A stretch of 64,000 nt of DNA from Arthrobacter burdickii. Its GTDB lineage: Bacteria; Actinomycetota; Actinomycetes; Actinomycetales; Micrococcaceae. The notes below the pieces were generated by a model that was not told the origin of the DNA, searched no databases, and saw only the letters and a list, made by a program, of their open reading frames with translations. The position numbers and the translations under genes were made by a program. Shown in pieces: positions 1 to 9,696 of this stretch (positions are counted from its first letter, which is position 1; each line of letters opens with the position of its first letter). The stretch lies in NCBI RefSeq assembly GCF_030433645.1, contig NZ_JAROCG010000002.1, forward strand, positions 434,001 to 498,000, in the 5' to 3' direction.

Positions 1-2
1 TC

Positions 3-458
3 GAACTCCGGGCCGTCGGTGCCAACGCCAGTGCGGCCCGCACCGCGGGCGTGAACGTCAGCAAGGGCTACATCCTCGCCATGGCCATCGCGGGGGCGCT
101 CGCAGGACTCGCCGGGGTCGCCCAGGTGTCGGGCACCGAGAAGGTCCTCACCTCGGGCGTGGCCGCGAGCTTCGGCTTCGACGCCATCACGGTCGCGCTC
201 CTCGGGCGTTCCTCGCCCTGGGGCACGTTCGCGGCAGGCATCCTCTTCGGCGCGTTCCGGGCCGGGGGCGTCGCGATGCAGGCCTCAACGGGTACCAGCA
301 TCGACATCGTCCTCGTGGTCCAGTCGCTCATCGTCCTCTTCATCGCAGCGCCGCCGCTCGTCCGCGCGCTGTTCCGCCTCCCGGCGCCCGGAGCCCCGCG
401 CGCCGGCAAGGGCGGCACCACCACCCGCACGCCAGCCTCGACCGGAGCAGCAGCATGA
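3..458 (+). CDS. Nucleoside ABC transporter permease, C-terminal part (5' end outside window)
   Basis: This is the C-terminal part of an inner-membrane permease of the branched-chain/simple-sugar type (BPD_transp_2), as found in BmpA/YufOPQ-type nucleoside importers. The reading frame is open from base 3 and begins before the window. The visible residues include the family-like stretch LRAVGANASAARTAG followed by hydrophobic helices and a basic, Ala/Thr-rich tail. The stop codon overlaps the start of the next permease (ATGA at 455-458), so the two are translationally coupled. Nucleoside specificity is inferred from the cdd, deoA and add genes downstream; the ATPase and binding protein would lie upstream, out of view. 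Confidence 0.85.
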   Translation, partial: ELRAVGANASAARTAGVNVSKGYILAMAIAGALAGLAGVAQVSGTEKVLTSGVAASFGFDAITVALLGRSSPWGTFAAGILFGAFRAGGVAMQASTGTSIDIVLVVQSLIVLFIAAPPLVRALFRLPAPGAPRAGKGGTTTRTPASTGAAA

Positions 459-1738
459 GCACAGCAACCACCGCGCCCGCCCGCGGCACCGGCGACGCCA
501 CCGTGCGGAGCTGGAAGAACCCGATCATCCTCTCCGTCGTCGCCCTCTTCGCGCTCCTCGTGTTCGCGCTCGGGGCACCGGGCAACGACGTCACCTTCCG
601 GCTGTCCGAGGAGAACGATCCGATCGTCCTGCCGTCGATCGTGGTGTCCGCACCGCTGATCGGGTGGCTCGCGGCGATCGCCATGATCGCCCTCGCCGTC
701 CTCGCGATCCTGCGTACCCGCGCCGGGCGGAAGGTCCCCACCTGGGTACCGGCCGTCTTCGCGGTCCTGTTCCTCATCGCGTTCCTGACCTGGGTCGTGG
801 GCAGCGCCCGCACTCCGAACGTCGCCCTCTACGGGCTGCTCGCGGGCTCCGTCACGCTGGCCGTACCGCTGATCTTCGGCTCGCTCTCGGGCGTCCTCTG
901 CGAGCGGTCCGGCGTCGTCAACATCGCCATCGAGGGCCAGCTGCTCTTCGGCGCCTTCGCGGCGGCCGTCGCGGCGTCGCTGTCCGGCAGTGCGTTCGTC
1001 GGCCTGCTCGCCGCCGCCGTCGCGGGTGTCCTGGTGTCGCTCGTCCTCGCCGTCTTCAGCATCCGCTACGTCGTGAACCAGGTGATCGTCGGCGTCGTGC
1101 TCAACGTGCTGGTCTCCGGCCTCACGGGCTTCCTGTTCTCCGCCGTCCTCAGCGAGGACTCCGAGCGCTGGAACTCGCCGCCGCGGCTGCCCGTGATCGA
1201 GATCCCGCTCCTCGCGGACATCCCGGTGATCGGCCCGATCCTCTTCCAGCAGACCATCGTGGGCTACCTCATGTACGTCGCGGTCGCCGTCATCTACGTG
1301 GCCCTGTACCACTCACGCTGGGGCCTGCGGACCCGCGCCGTCGGCGAGCACCCGAAGGCCGCCGACACCCTCGGTGTGAACGTCAACCGGATGCGCTTCC
1401 TCAACGTGCTCCTCGCGGGAGTCGTGGCAGGCGTCGGAGGGTCCTTCTTCACGCTCGTGGCCGTCTCGGGCTTCGGCCGGGACATGACGGCGGGCCAGGG
1501 CTACATCGCGCTGGCGGCACTCATCTTCGGCCGCTGGAACCCCATCGGAGCGTTTTTCGCGGCACTGCTGTTCGGCTTCGCGACGAACCTCTCGAACGTG
1601 CTGAGCCTCCTCGGCACGCCGGTGCCGGACCAGTTCCTGCGCATGCTGCCCTACGTGGTCACGGTCTTCGCGGTCGCCGGCCTCGTGGGCCGGTCGAGGG
1701 CACCGGGAGCCAGCGGCATCCCGTACATCAAGGGTTAG
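455..1738 (+). CDS. Nucleoside ABC transporter permease
   Basis: This 427-residue integral membrane protein is the second permease of the importer and should form a heterodimer with the preceding one. It shares the BPD_transp_2 pattern, including LCERSGVVNIAIEGQ and RAVGEHPKAADTLGVNVNR, which contacts the ATPase. Compared with the usual length near 310-320 residues it carries about 100 extra N-terminal residues containing three hydrophobic segments (roughly 25-45, 64-89 and 99-118), as I recall for actinobacterial and YufQ-like members. Its start overlaps the previous stop by 4 bp and cdd follows 7 bp after its stop. The substrate is inferred from context; a simple-sugar transporter is the alternative. 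Confidence 0.88.
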   Translation: MSTATTAPARGTGDATVRSWKNPIILSVVALFALLVFALGAPGNDVTFRLSEENDPIVLPSIVVSAPLIGWLAAIAMIALAVLAILRTRAGRKVPTWVPAVFAVLFLIAFLTWVVGSARTPNVALYGLLAGSVTLAVPLIFGSLSGVLCERSGVVNIAIEGQLLFGAFAAAVAASLSGSAFVGLLAAAVAGVLVSLVLAVFSIRYVVNQVIVGVVLNVLVSGLTGFLFSAVLSEDSERWNSPPRLPVIEIPLLADIPVIGPILFQQTIVGYLMYVAVAVIYVALYHSRWGLRTRAVGEHPKAADTLGVNVNRMRFLNVLLAGVVAGVGGSFFTLVAVSGFGRDMTAGQGYIALAALIFGRWNPIGAFFAALLFGFATNLSNVLSLLGTPVPDQFLRMLPYVVTVFAVAGLVGRSRAPGASGIPYIKG

Positions 1739-1745
1739 GACCATC

Positions 1746-2141
1746 ATGAGCGAGAACGACATCCCCTGGGACGACCTCACCGCCACGGCGAGGGAGGCCA
1801 TGACCAGGGCCTACGTGCCCTATTCGAAGTTCCCCGTCGGGGTGGCGGCGCTGATCGACGACGGCCGGATCATCTCCGGCTGCAACGTCGAGAACGCCTC
1901 CTACGGCCTGACGCTGTGCGCCGAGTGCGCCCTCGTCAGCGCCCTGGCGATGAGCGGAGGCGGGCGCATCCGTGCCTTCGCCTGCGTCGACGGTGAGGGC
2001 AACGCCCTCATGCCGTGCGGCCGGTGCCGCCAGCTGCTGTACGAGTTCCGGGCGCCGGACATGGTGCTTCTGACCGTCAGCGGCATCCGCACCATGGACG
2101 AGGTCCTGCCGGACGCCTTCGGCCCGCAGCACCTCGCCTGA
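1746..2141 (+). CDS. cdd: Cytidine deaminase
   Basis: This 131-residue enzyme deaminates cytidine and deoxycytidine to uridine and deoxyuridine in the cytosol. It has the zinc-site signature of the small tetrameric class: Cys58-Ala-Glu60 in TLCAECAL, and Pro90-Cys91-x2-Cys94 in MPCGRCRQ, so three cysteines bind zinc and Glu60 is the proton shuttle. The substrate-binding stretch GCNVENASYG is intact, and the length is normal. An AGGA ribosome site precedes the ATG. It sits between the permease and deoA in one salvage operon, so imported cytidine can be deaminated and then phosphorolysed. Confidence 0.96.
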   Translation: MSENDIPWDDLTATAREAMTRAYVPYSKFPVGVAALIDDGRIISGCNVENASYGLTLCAECALVSALAMSGGGRIRAFACVDGEGNALMPCGRCRQLLYEFRAPDMVLLTVSGIRTMDEVLPDAFGPQHLA

Positions 2142-2226
2142 TCCGGCGCGGCCCATCCCGCCGCGCCTTCCCATCCGGCTCCCACAAGGATCCGGACACC
2201 CCATCCGAACAACCCGAGGATCCTCC

Positions 2227-3513
2227 ATGACCGAAGCCTTCGACGCCGTCGACATCATCCGGACCAAGCGCGACAGGGGAACGCTCTCGCCCGAGCAGAT
2301 CGACTGGACCATCGACGCCTACACGCGCGGCGTCATCGCCGACGAGCAGATGGCCGCCCTCAACATGGCGATCCTGCTCAACGGCATGGACCGCGCGGAG
2401 ATCTCCCGCTGGACGGCCGCGATGATCGCCTCCGGAGAGCGCATGGACTTCTCGTCCCTCGAGCGTCCGACGAGCGACAAGCATTCCACCGGCGGCGTCG
2501 GGGACAAGATCACCCTGCCGCTGGCCCCGCTCGTCGCCGTGTTCGGCGTCGCCGTGCCGCAGCTCTCCGGGCGCGGCCTCGGGCACACCGGGGGAACCCT
2601 GGACAAGCTGGAATCCATCCCCGGCTGGCAGGCGCACCTCAGCAACGAGGACATGCTGCGCCAGCTCGCCGAGGTCGGCGCCGTCATCTGCGCCGCCGGC
2701 ACGGGACTGGCTCCCGCCGACAAGAAGCTCTACGCGCTGCGCGACGTCACCGGCACGGTGGAGGCCATCCCGCTCATCGCGTCCTCGATCATGAGCAAGA
2801 AGATCGCCGAGGGAACCGGGTCGCTCGTCCTGGACGTCAAGGTGGGCAACGGCGCCTTCATGAAGGACGTCGACCAGGCGCGGGAACTCGCGGAGACCAT
2901 GGTCGCGCTCGGCAAGGACGCCGGGGTGAACACCGTGGCCCTGCTCACCGACATGAGCACTCCGCTCGGCCTCACGGCGGGCAACGCCATCGAGGTCGAG
3001 GAATCCGTGGAGGTCCTCGCGGGTGGCGGGCCGGCCGACGTCGTCGAGCTCACCGTCCGCCTCGCGGAGGAGATGCTCGCCTGTGCGGGCGTGCACGACG
3101 CCGACCCGGCCGCCGCCCTGAAGGACGGCCGCGCGATGGACGTCTGGAACCGGATGATCGAGGCACAGGGTGGGGACCCCCGAGCCACGCTGCCCGTCGC
3201 CCGGGAGTCGGACGTTCTCCTCGCGCCGGCCGACGGCGTGCTCGTGGGACTGGACGCCCTCTCGGTCGGAGTCGCGGCATGGCGCCTCGGTGCGGGCCGT
3301 GCACGCAAGGAGGACCAGGTGCAGGCGGGAGCCGGCGTGCGGATGCATGCGAAGCCGGGCGCCCTGGTGCGGGCGGGCGAGCCGCTGATGACGCTGCTGA
3401 CCGACACCCCGGACAGGTTCGAGCGCGCGCGGGAGGCCCTGGCCGACGCCGTGGTCATCGCCCCCGAGGGCTCACGCCCGGCTCAGCAGCTCATCATCGA
3501 CCGCATCGCCTAG
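2227..3513 (+). CDS. deoA: Thymidine/pyrimidine-nucleoside phosphorylase
   Basis: This 428-residue cytosolic enzyme cleaves thymidine or deoxyuridine (possibly uridine) with phosphate to the base and (deoxy)ribose-1-phosphate. It shows the phosphate-binding DKHSTGGVGDK around residues 84-94 and the family signature SGRGLGHTGGTLDKLES near 114-130. The C-terminal part matches the usual PYNP C-terminal domain (GAGRARKEDQVQAGAGV). A GAGGATCC sequence precedes the ATG. It is 85 bp after cdd and probably in the same transcript. Whether it is strictly a thymidine phosphorylase or a broader pyrimidine phosphorylase cannot be told from sequence alone. Confidence 0.95.
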   Translation: MTEAFDAVDIIRTKRDRGTLSPEQIDWTIDAYTRGVIADEQMAALNMAILLNGMDRAEISRWTAAMIASGERMDFSSLERPTSDKHSTGGVGDKITLPLAPLVAVFGVAVPQLSGRGLGHTGGTLDKLESIPGWQAHLSNEDMLRQLAEVGAVICAAGTGLAPADKKLYALRDVTGTVEAIPLIASSIMSKKIAEGTGSLVLDVKVGNGAFMKDVDQARELAETMVALGKDAGVNTVALLTDMSTPLGLTAGNAIEVEESVEVLAGGGPADVVELTVRLAEEMLACAGVHDADPAAALKDGRAMDVWNRMIEAQGGDPRATLPVARESDVLLAPADGVLVGLDALSVGVAAWRLGAGRARKEDQVQAGAGVRMHAKPGALVRAGEPLMTLLTDTPDRFERAREALADAVVIAPEGSRPAQQLIIDRIA

Positions 3514-3552
3514 GCGCCACCGGGCCCCTCACAGGGTCGACCCCTAGGGGAT

Positions 3553-3592
3553 CCGCGGCCGGCCTCATCCCGAGGGGTGACGCCGGCCGCGG
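3553..3592 (+). terminator. Hairpin after deoA
   Basis: An 11-bp perfect GC stem (3553-3563 with 3582-3592) encloses a second, imperfect stem. There is no T-run after it, so termination is likely but not proven. It would close the nucleoside salvage operon before the dedA promoter. Confidence 0.5.
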
Positions 3593-3636
3593 CGTAGATC
3601 GCCCTCAGGGGCGACGACCCGCGTGCGGCCGGCCGG

Positions 3637-3642
3637 TAGCGT
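3637..3642 (+). promoter_or_regulatory. Candidate -10 box for the DedA gene
   Basis: TAGCGT fits the actinobacterial TANNNT -10 pattern. It would place the transcript start near 3649 and leave a leader of about 117 nt before the chosen ATG at 3766. No convincing -35 box is visible. Confidence 0.35.
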
Positions 3643-3765
3643 CGTATGCAGACGCAGGCAGCGCATCGCGGCTCGACCCGAACCGCAGCACCCCGCGTCC
3701 GGCCCCGTGCCGGCCCTCGCCACCCCGGCGGCCGCCCGCACGGAGCGACGGCGGAGGAGCCCAGG

Positions 3766-4449
3766 ATGGACGCGATCACCAGCGCACTCGGAGGCATCAG
3801 CGACTTCGTCCTCGCTGCCGCCGAACAGCCCTGGGTATACCTCCTCGTCCTCGTGTGCTGCGTGGTGGACGGGTTCTTCCCGCCGTTCCCCAGCGAGTCC
3901 GTCGTGGTCGGCCTCGCGTCCCTCGTCCTCACCCAGGGTGTGCTGAACCCCTGGCTGCTGATCCTGGTCGCGGCACTCGGCGCCTTCCTCGGCGACAACA
4001 TCGCGTACGGCATCGGCAGGGGTATCGGCACCACGCGCTTCCGGTGGATGCGGCGCCCCCGGATGCAGCGGTCGTTCGGATGGGCAGGCGACGAGCTCGC
4101 GAAACGGGCGGCGTCGCTCATCCTCGTGGCACGCTTCATCCCGATCGGCCGCGTGGCCGTCAACCTCACCGCCGGCGCCACCGGCTACTCCCAGCGCCGC
4201 TTCGTCGCACTGACAGCACTCTCCGGAACGGTGTGGGCCGGCTACTCGGTGGGTATCGGCGCTGTCGCCGGTACCTGGTTCCAGCACAACCACCTGCTGG
4301 GCGTCGCGGTGGCCGTCGGGATCGCGGTCGTCATCGGCATTCTCGTGGACCGTGGAACCGCCTTCGTCCGGGGCGCCACCCCGCTCGAGGCTCCTGCCCT
4401 GCAGCTCCGGGACGAGCTCGAACCGGCCCGCGGGACGAACCCGTCCTGA
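3766..4449 (+). CDS. DedA family membrane protein
   Basis: This 227-residue multi-pass protein belongs to the DedA/VTT (SNARE-associated) family of likely lipid scramblases or flippases involved in membrane homeostasis. Visible marks are FFPPFPSESVVVGLASL in the first re-entrant region, the GAFLGDNIAYGIGR turn, and RFIPIGRVAVNLTAGATGYS, the arginine-containing family motif. The reading frame could open at 3646, but the extra 40 residues are basic and Pro-rich and lack a ribosome site, whereas GGAGGAG at 3753-3759 fits the ATG at 3766. It sits between the salvage operon and add without an obvious functional link. The transported lipid is unknown. Confidence 0.88.
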   Translation: MDAITSALGGISDFVLAAAEQPWVYLLVLVCCVVDGFFPPFPSESVVVGLASLVLTQGVLNPWLLILVAALGAFLGDNIAYGIGRGIGTTRFRWMRRPRMQRSFGWAGDELAKRAASLILVARFIPIGRVAVNLTAGATGYSQRRFVALTALSGTVWAGYSVGIGAVAGTWFQHNHLLGVAVAVGIAVVIGILVDRGTAFVRGATPLEAPALQLRDELEPARGTNPS

Positions 4450-4460
4450 GGCGCATCGCG

Positions 4461-4476
4461 TAGGCTTGGCAGCGTG
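4461..4476 (+). promoter_or_regulatory. Leaderless promoter of add
   Basis: TAGGCT (4461-4466) lies 7 nt before the GTG at 4474, and no ribosome-binding site precedes that codon. The spacing places the transcript start at or next to the start codon. Confidence 0.55.
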
Positions 4477-5628
4477 ACCCAGATCCCGAACGACCTCGTT
4501 TCAGACGCTGCCATCGACATCCAGACCCTGCCGAAGGTCTCCCTCCACGACCACCTCGACGGCGGCCTGCGGCCGGCCACCATCCTCGAACTCGCGGCCG
4601 CGATCGGGCACGAGCTGCCGGCGTCCGACCCCGAGTCGCTCGGTGCCTGGTTCCGCGAGTCCGCGGACTCCGGCTCGCTCGAGCGGTACCTCGAGACCTT
4701 CGACCACACCATAGCCGTCATGCAGACGCGCGAGGGCCTGATCCGGGTCGCCCGGGAATTCGTCGAGGACCTCGCGCTGGACGGCGTCGTGTACGGGGAG
4801 GTCCGCTGGGCCCCTGAGCAGCACACGCAGAGGGGCCTGACGCTCGACGAAGCCGTCGAGGCCGTGCAGGAGGGGCTCGATGCGGGCGCCGCCGCGGCCA
4901 TCGCCGCCGGCCGGGTCGTCCAGGTGGGCCAGCTGATCACCGCCATGCGTCACGCCGACCGCGGCCAGGAGATCGCAGAGCTCGCCGTCCGCCACCGTGA
5001 CCGGGGCGCGGTCGGGTTCGACATCGCCGGGGCGGAGAACGGCTTTCCGCCCTCACGCTTCACGGAGGCCTTCACCTACCTCGCGTCCGAGCAGTTCCCC
5101 GTGACGATCCACGCGGGCGAGGCCGCCGGCCTGGACAGCATCCAGGACGCGCTCGTCGCCGGACGGGCCCTTCGCCTCGGCCACGGGGTCCGCATCGCCG
5201 AGGACATCGAGATCGAGGAGTCCGCCGACGAGGAATCTCCCGACGGCGAGGAGGTCGGCATCGCGAACCTCGGCCGCATCGCCTCGTGGGTCCGCGACCG
5301 CGGCATCCCGCTCGAGCTGTGCCCGTCGTCGAACCTCCAGACCGGGGCGATCGAGTCCTTCGGGAACACCATCGACGCCCACCCCTTCGACCTGCTGTAC
5401 CAGCTGGGGTTCAAGGTCACCGTCAACACTGACAACCGGCTCATGAGCGGTGTGACCCTGACGGACGAGTTCGAGCTGCTCGTCGACACGTTCGGCTACG
5501 ACCTCGGCGACCTGCTCGAGCTCACCCTCAACGCGGTCGACGCCGCCTTCCTGCCGCTCGAGGACCGCGAAGCCCTGGCCGAGCACATCACGTCCACCTT
5601 CGACAGGGTCGCCCGCCAGGCGTCCTAG
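4474..5628 (+). CDS. add: Adenosine deaminase
   Basis: This 384-residue TIM-barrel hydrolase converts adenosine and deoxyadenosine to inosine forms in the cytosol, completing the salvage set that starts with the importer. Metal ligands are visible as His25 and His27 (SLHDHLDGG), His213 (VTIHAGEA, with catalytic Glu216) and Asp320 (VNTDNR). The GTG start is supported by the leaderless -10 box. An acidic stretch at about 243-262, rich in Glu and Asp, appears inserted after LGHGVRIAED. The stop overlaps the GTG of the next gene by one base. Adenine deaminases are related but lack this exact pattern. Confidence 0.95.
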   Translation: MTQIPNDLVSDAAIDIQTLPKVSLHDHLDGGLRPATILELAAAIGHELPASDPESLGAWFRESADSGSLERYLETFDHTIAVMQTREGLIRVAREFVEDLALDGVVYGEVRWAPEQHTQRGLTLDEAVEAVQEGLDAGAAAAIAAGRVVQVGQLITAMRHADRGQEIAELAVRHRDRGAVGFDIAGAENGFPPSRFTEAFTYLASEQFPVTIHAGEAAGLDSIQDALVAGRALRLGHGVRIAEDIEIEESADEESPDGEEVGIANLGRIASWVRDRGIPLELCPSSNLQTGAIESFGNTIDAHPFDLLYQLGFKVTVNTDNRLMSGVTLTDEFELLVDTFGYDLGDLLELTLNAVDAAFLPLEDREALAEHITSTFDRVARQAS

Positions 5629-6437
5629 TGGACGCTCCCGCCCAGCGGCCCTCCGCCGTGCCCGGCCGCCCGCCGGGCTCGTCGGTCGAGCGCCTCGCCG
5701 AGGTGGTCGGCCTCCTCCGCCGGCACTGTCCCTGGACCGCGGCGCTGGACCACGCGGCCCTGCTCGAATACCTCGTCGAGGAGACCTACGAGCTCTACGA
5801 GGCCGTCGACGACGTCGCGAGGACGGACCACCCCGGCGCCGGCCTCCTCGACGCGCTGCGGGGCGAGCTCGGGGACGTGCTGTTCCAGGTGGTGCTCCAC
5901 GCGCAGCTGCAGGCCGAGCGCGGGTCCTTCGGGCTCGCCGAGGTGGCGGACGGGCTGACCGCCAAGCTGGTCCGCCGCAATCCGCACGTCTTCTCGCCCG
6001 ACGGCGCCCTCCTCGGGAGCTTCCCCGCCTCCGTGGAGGAGATCGTCGCCACCTGGCATGCGGTGAAGGCGCAGGAGCGGCCCGGGCGCACCTCGCCTTT
6101 CGAGGGGATACCGCACCACCTGCCCGCGCTCGCCCTGGCCGCCAAGACCCTCAAGCGCGCGGGGGAGGGCAGCGGCCCGGCCGCGGCCGCCCAGCCCGTC
6201 GGCGCAATCGACGTCCCCGGTTCCTCGGACGCCCCAGGGTCCTCGGACGCCCCCGGATCCTCCGACGCCCCCGAGGCAGCCGATGCAGCCGATGCCGAGG
6301 GAGCTCCGGACGCCGAGGCGCGTGTCGGCAGGGAACTGCTGGAGCTGACCCGGCGTGCGCTGGCGTCCGGGGTGGACCCCGAGCGTGCCCTCCGACGTGC
6401 GGTGCTGGACTACCAGCAGGACGTCGCCGGCGACTAG
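5628..6437 (+). CDS. mazG: MazG family nucleoside triphosphate pyrophosphohydrolase
   Basis: This 269-residue protein is a house-cleaning NTP pyrophosphohydrolase that removes non-canonical nucleotides. It carries one MazG domain with the magnesium-binding pattern EETYE (residues 51-55) and ELGD (80-83) ahead of VLFQVVLHAQ, and a C-terminal half with the usual VEEIVATWHAVKAQE. A low-complexity linker, with three exact-phase GSSDAP hexapeptide repeats and then an Ala/Asp/Glu-rich stretch, separates the core from the final helix RELLELTRRALASGVDPE. The GTG start overlaps the add stop by one base. The family and position before eno match the mycobacterial MazG gene. Confidence 0.88.
   Translation: MDAPAQRPSAVPGRPPGSSVERLAEVVGLLRRHCPWTAALDHAALLEYLVEETYELYEAVDDVARTDHPGAGLLDALRGELGDVLFQVVLHAQLQAERGSFGLAEVADGLTAKLVRRNPHVFSPDGALLGSFPASVEEIVATWHAVKAQERPGRTSPFEGIPHHLPALALAAKTLKRAGEGSGPAAAAQPVGAIDVPGSSDAPGSSDAPGSSDAPEAADAADAEGAPDAEARVGRELLELTRRALASGVDPERALRRAVLDYQQDVAGD
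6219..6272 (+). repeat. 18-bp tandem repeat inside mazG (3 copies)
   Basis: Three in-frame 18-bp units encode GSSDAP three times. The differences between copies fall in third codon positions, so the peptide is identical in each. It forms part of a disordered linker. Confidence 0.85.
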
Positions 6438-6505
6438 GGGCCGGCGGGATCCAAGCGCCGGCGTCACAACCGGGTGATCCAGCGCACGTCCGGACGCACG
6501 TGAAC

Positions 6506-7873
<1,368 letters not shown>

Positions 7874-7970
7874 TACGTCAGCAGTTGATCGGGCGGGCGG
7901 TTACCCTCGTTAGACGGGTTTCGGAAGAAATCCGACGCGACCAGACGCGACAGCATTGACGAGGAGCTTC

Positions 7971-8840
7971 ATGACTGCCCGCCGCCCTAACGTGCCGCGA
8001 GCCGGCCGTCCTTCGCCCGCGGCGGAGGAACGGCCGGCCCCCGGAGCGGCCAAGGGCCAGACCCCTGCCGGCTCCCGGGCCGGCAGTTCCCCGACCGACA
8101 CCGGTTCCGCCACGGGCACCCGCGGGGCGAGCCACGTCCCCGCCCCGTCCCGTCCCGCGCAGCCCCGCCCTGCCGGGTCCGGCCAGCGCAAGCCGTCCCC
8201 ACCCCGTGCGGCCGGCCCTTCCGCCACGAAGGACCCGCGCTCGATGGGTTCGTCCGGGACGAGGGACGCCCGCGCAGCGTCAGGGGCGGCAGGGACGACG
8301 CCGCCGCGGACCGCGCGTCCGGCGACTGGACGGTCCACCCCTGCATCCCCTTCGGAGGCACGTGCCGCCGAGCGGTCGCAGCTCGCGGGAAGCATCCGCC
8401 GTGGACGGCTCGGTTCCAAGCGTGCCGAGTCGGTCATCGAGCCGGCCGAGGAGGCCACGCCCATCCCGGCGAAGTCCTTCTCGGGCCGTTTGCTCGCCCT
8501 CGCCGTCGTGCTCATCGCCGTGATCGTGCTGCTGGCGCCGTCGGTGAGCCGCTACCTGCAGCAGCAGGCGGAACTCGATGCCCTGCGCGCGGATATCGCC
8601 CAGCAGCAGCAGGAGCAGGCGGACTACCAGTCGGAGCTCGCCCGCTGGGATGATCCGGCCTTCGTCCGGCAGCAGGCGCGCGAGCGCATCTTCCTCGTGA
8701 TGCCGGGGGAGACCCGCTACCTCGTCAAGGGTGGCGACGGGATCGAGGAGAGCACCGGCGAGGGATCGGCCCCCGAACCCGCCGACCTGCCCTGGGTCGA
8801 CTCGCTCTGGAGCTCGGTCGCCCGCGCAGCGACAGATTGA
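7971..8840 (+). CDS. FtsB/DivIC-like septum formation initiator protein
   Basis: This 289-residue single-pass protein is a probable divisome component that bridges FtsQ and FtsL. The first 165 residues are a low-complexity cytoplasmic tail rich in Pro, Ala, Ser and Arg. A transmembrane helix follows (about 174-192), then a Gln-rich coiled coil (about 196-225) and the family motif WDDPAFVRQQARERIFLVMPGE. GAGGAG at 7961-7966 supports the ATG at 7971 over the in-frame TTG at 7956. The tail is far longer than in enterobacterial FtsB, as is usual in actinobacteria. The gene order eno-ftsB-DUF501-ppx supports the assignment. Confidence 0.87.
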   Translation: MTARRPNVPRAGRPSPAAEERPAPGAAKGQTPAGSRAGSSPTDTGSATGTRGASHVPAPSRPAQPRPAGSGQRKPSPPRAAGPSATKDPRSMGSSGTRDARAASGAAGTTPPRTARPATGRSTPASPSEARAAERSQLAGSIRRGRLGSKRAESVIEPAEEATPIPAKSFSGRLLALAVVLIAVIVLLAPSVSRYLQQQAELDALRADIAQQQQEQADYQSELARWDDPAFVRQQARERIFLVMPGETRYLVKGGDGIEESTGEGSAPEPADLPWVDSLWSSVARAATD

Positions 8841-8916
8841 GCGGCGGGGCGTTGCCGCGAGAGCGACCGCCCGCCGCGAACCGGACGCCCGGAGCGGCGT
8901 CCCAGGAAGGAACAGC

Positions 8917-9696
8917 GTGACCCAGCACGACCAGCACGACCAGCACGACGAGCACGATCGACCCGGCCGGGACGACCAGGACCCGCTGATCCCGAGCGGA
9001 CGCGATCTCGACGTCCTCAGCCGCCAGCTCGGCCGGCCCGTACGCGACGTCGTCGAGATCGGCGCGCGGTGCATCTGTGGAAACCCGCTCGTCGCCACCA
9101 CCGCTCCGCGCCTCTCGAACGGTATCCCGTTCCCCACGACCTACTACCTCAGCCACCCGGTGATCACGGCCGCGGTGTCGCGGCTCGAGGCCGAGGGCGT
9201 CATGACCGAGATGAGCGAGCGCCTGACCACCGACGCGGCACTCGCCGAGAGGTACCGCGCCGCCCACGAGGACTACCTCGCCGCGCGGGACGCGGTGGGC
9301 GAACGCGCCGGCACGGGGGCCGTGCCGGAGATCGCCGGAGTCTCGGCGGGAGGCATGCCGACCCGCGTGAAGTGCCTGCACGTCCTGGTCGGACACGCCC
9401 TCGCGGCGGGGCCGGGCGTGAATCCGCTGGGCGACGAGGCCATCGGCCGCATAGCGCAGTGGTGGACGCCCGAGCGGTGCTACTGCGAGGGCGCCTGGGA
9501 CACGACGGGCCAGGCGCCGCACGCCGACCTCAGCAGGCACACCAGGACCCAGGGCCTGAGCCCCGAGGAACTCGAGGCCAAGCGGGCGGCACGGCGCGGA
9601 GATGCCGGGACCGGCGGGGCACAGGTAACCTCTCTGGGACCCGACGCATCCGAATCCACCGCGTCCGAATCCACCGCGTCCGACGAGGAGAACTAA
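8917..9696 (+). CDS. DUF501 domain-containing protein
   Basis: This 259-residue protein of unknown function belongs to the actinobacterial DUF501 family. Conserved features include the Cys pair in GARCICGNPLV, the IPFPTTYYLSHP segment, VKCLHVLVGHALAAG and the late Cys pair in ERCYCEG, so a metal or redox site is conceivable but unproven. A long upstream frame (from 8731) overlaps the previous gene; AGGAAGGAA at 8904-8912 supports the GTG at 8917. The N-terminus is a DQHDQHDEHD repeat encoded by 9-bp tandem units. Its TAA overlaps the ATG of the next gene by one base. Confidence 0.85.
   Translation: MTQHDQHDQHDEHDRPGRDDQDPLIPSGRDLDVLSRQLGRPVRDVVEIGARCICGNPLVATTAPRLSNGIPFPTTYYLSHPVITAAVSRLEAEGVMTEMSERLTTDAALAERYRAAHEDYLAARDAVGERAGTGAVPEIAGVSAGGMPTRVKCLHVLVGHALAAGPGVNPLGDEAIGRIAQWWTPERCYCEGAWDTTGQAPHADLSRHTRTQGLSPEELEAKRAARRGDAGTGGAQVTSLGPDASESTASESTASDEEN
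8923..8958 (+). repeat. 9-bp tandem repeat at the start of the DUF501 gene
   Basis: Three copies of CAGCACGAC are followed by a one-step variant. They encode a His/Asp-rich N-terminal tail that could bind metal, though that is speculation. Confidence 0.8.
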
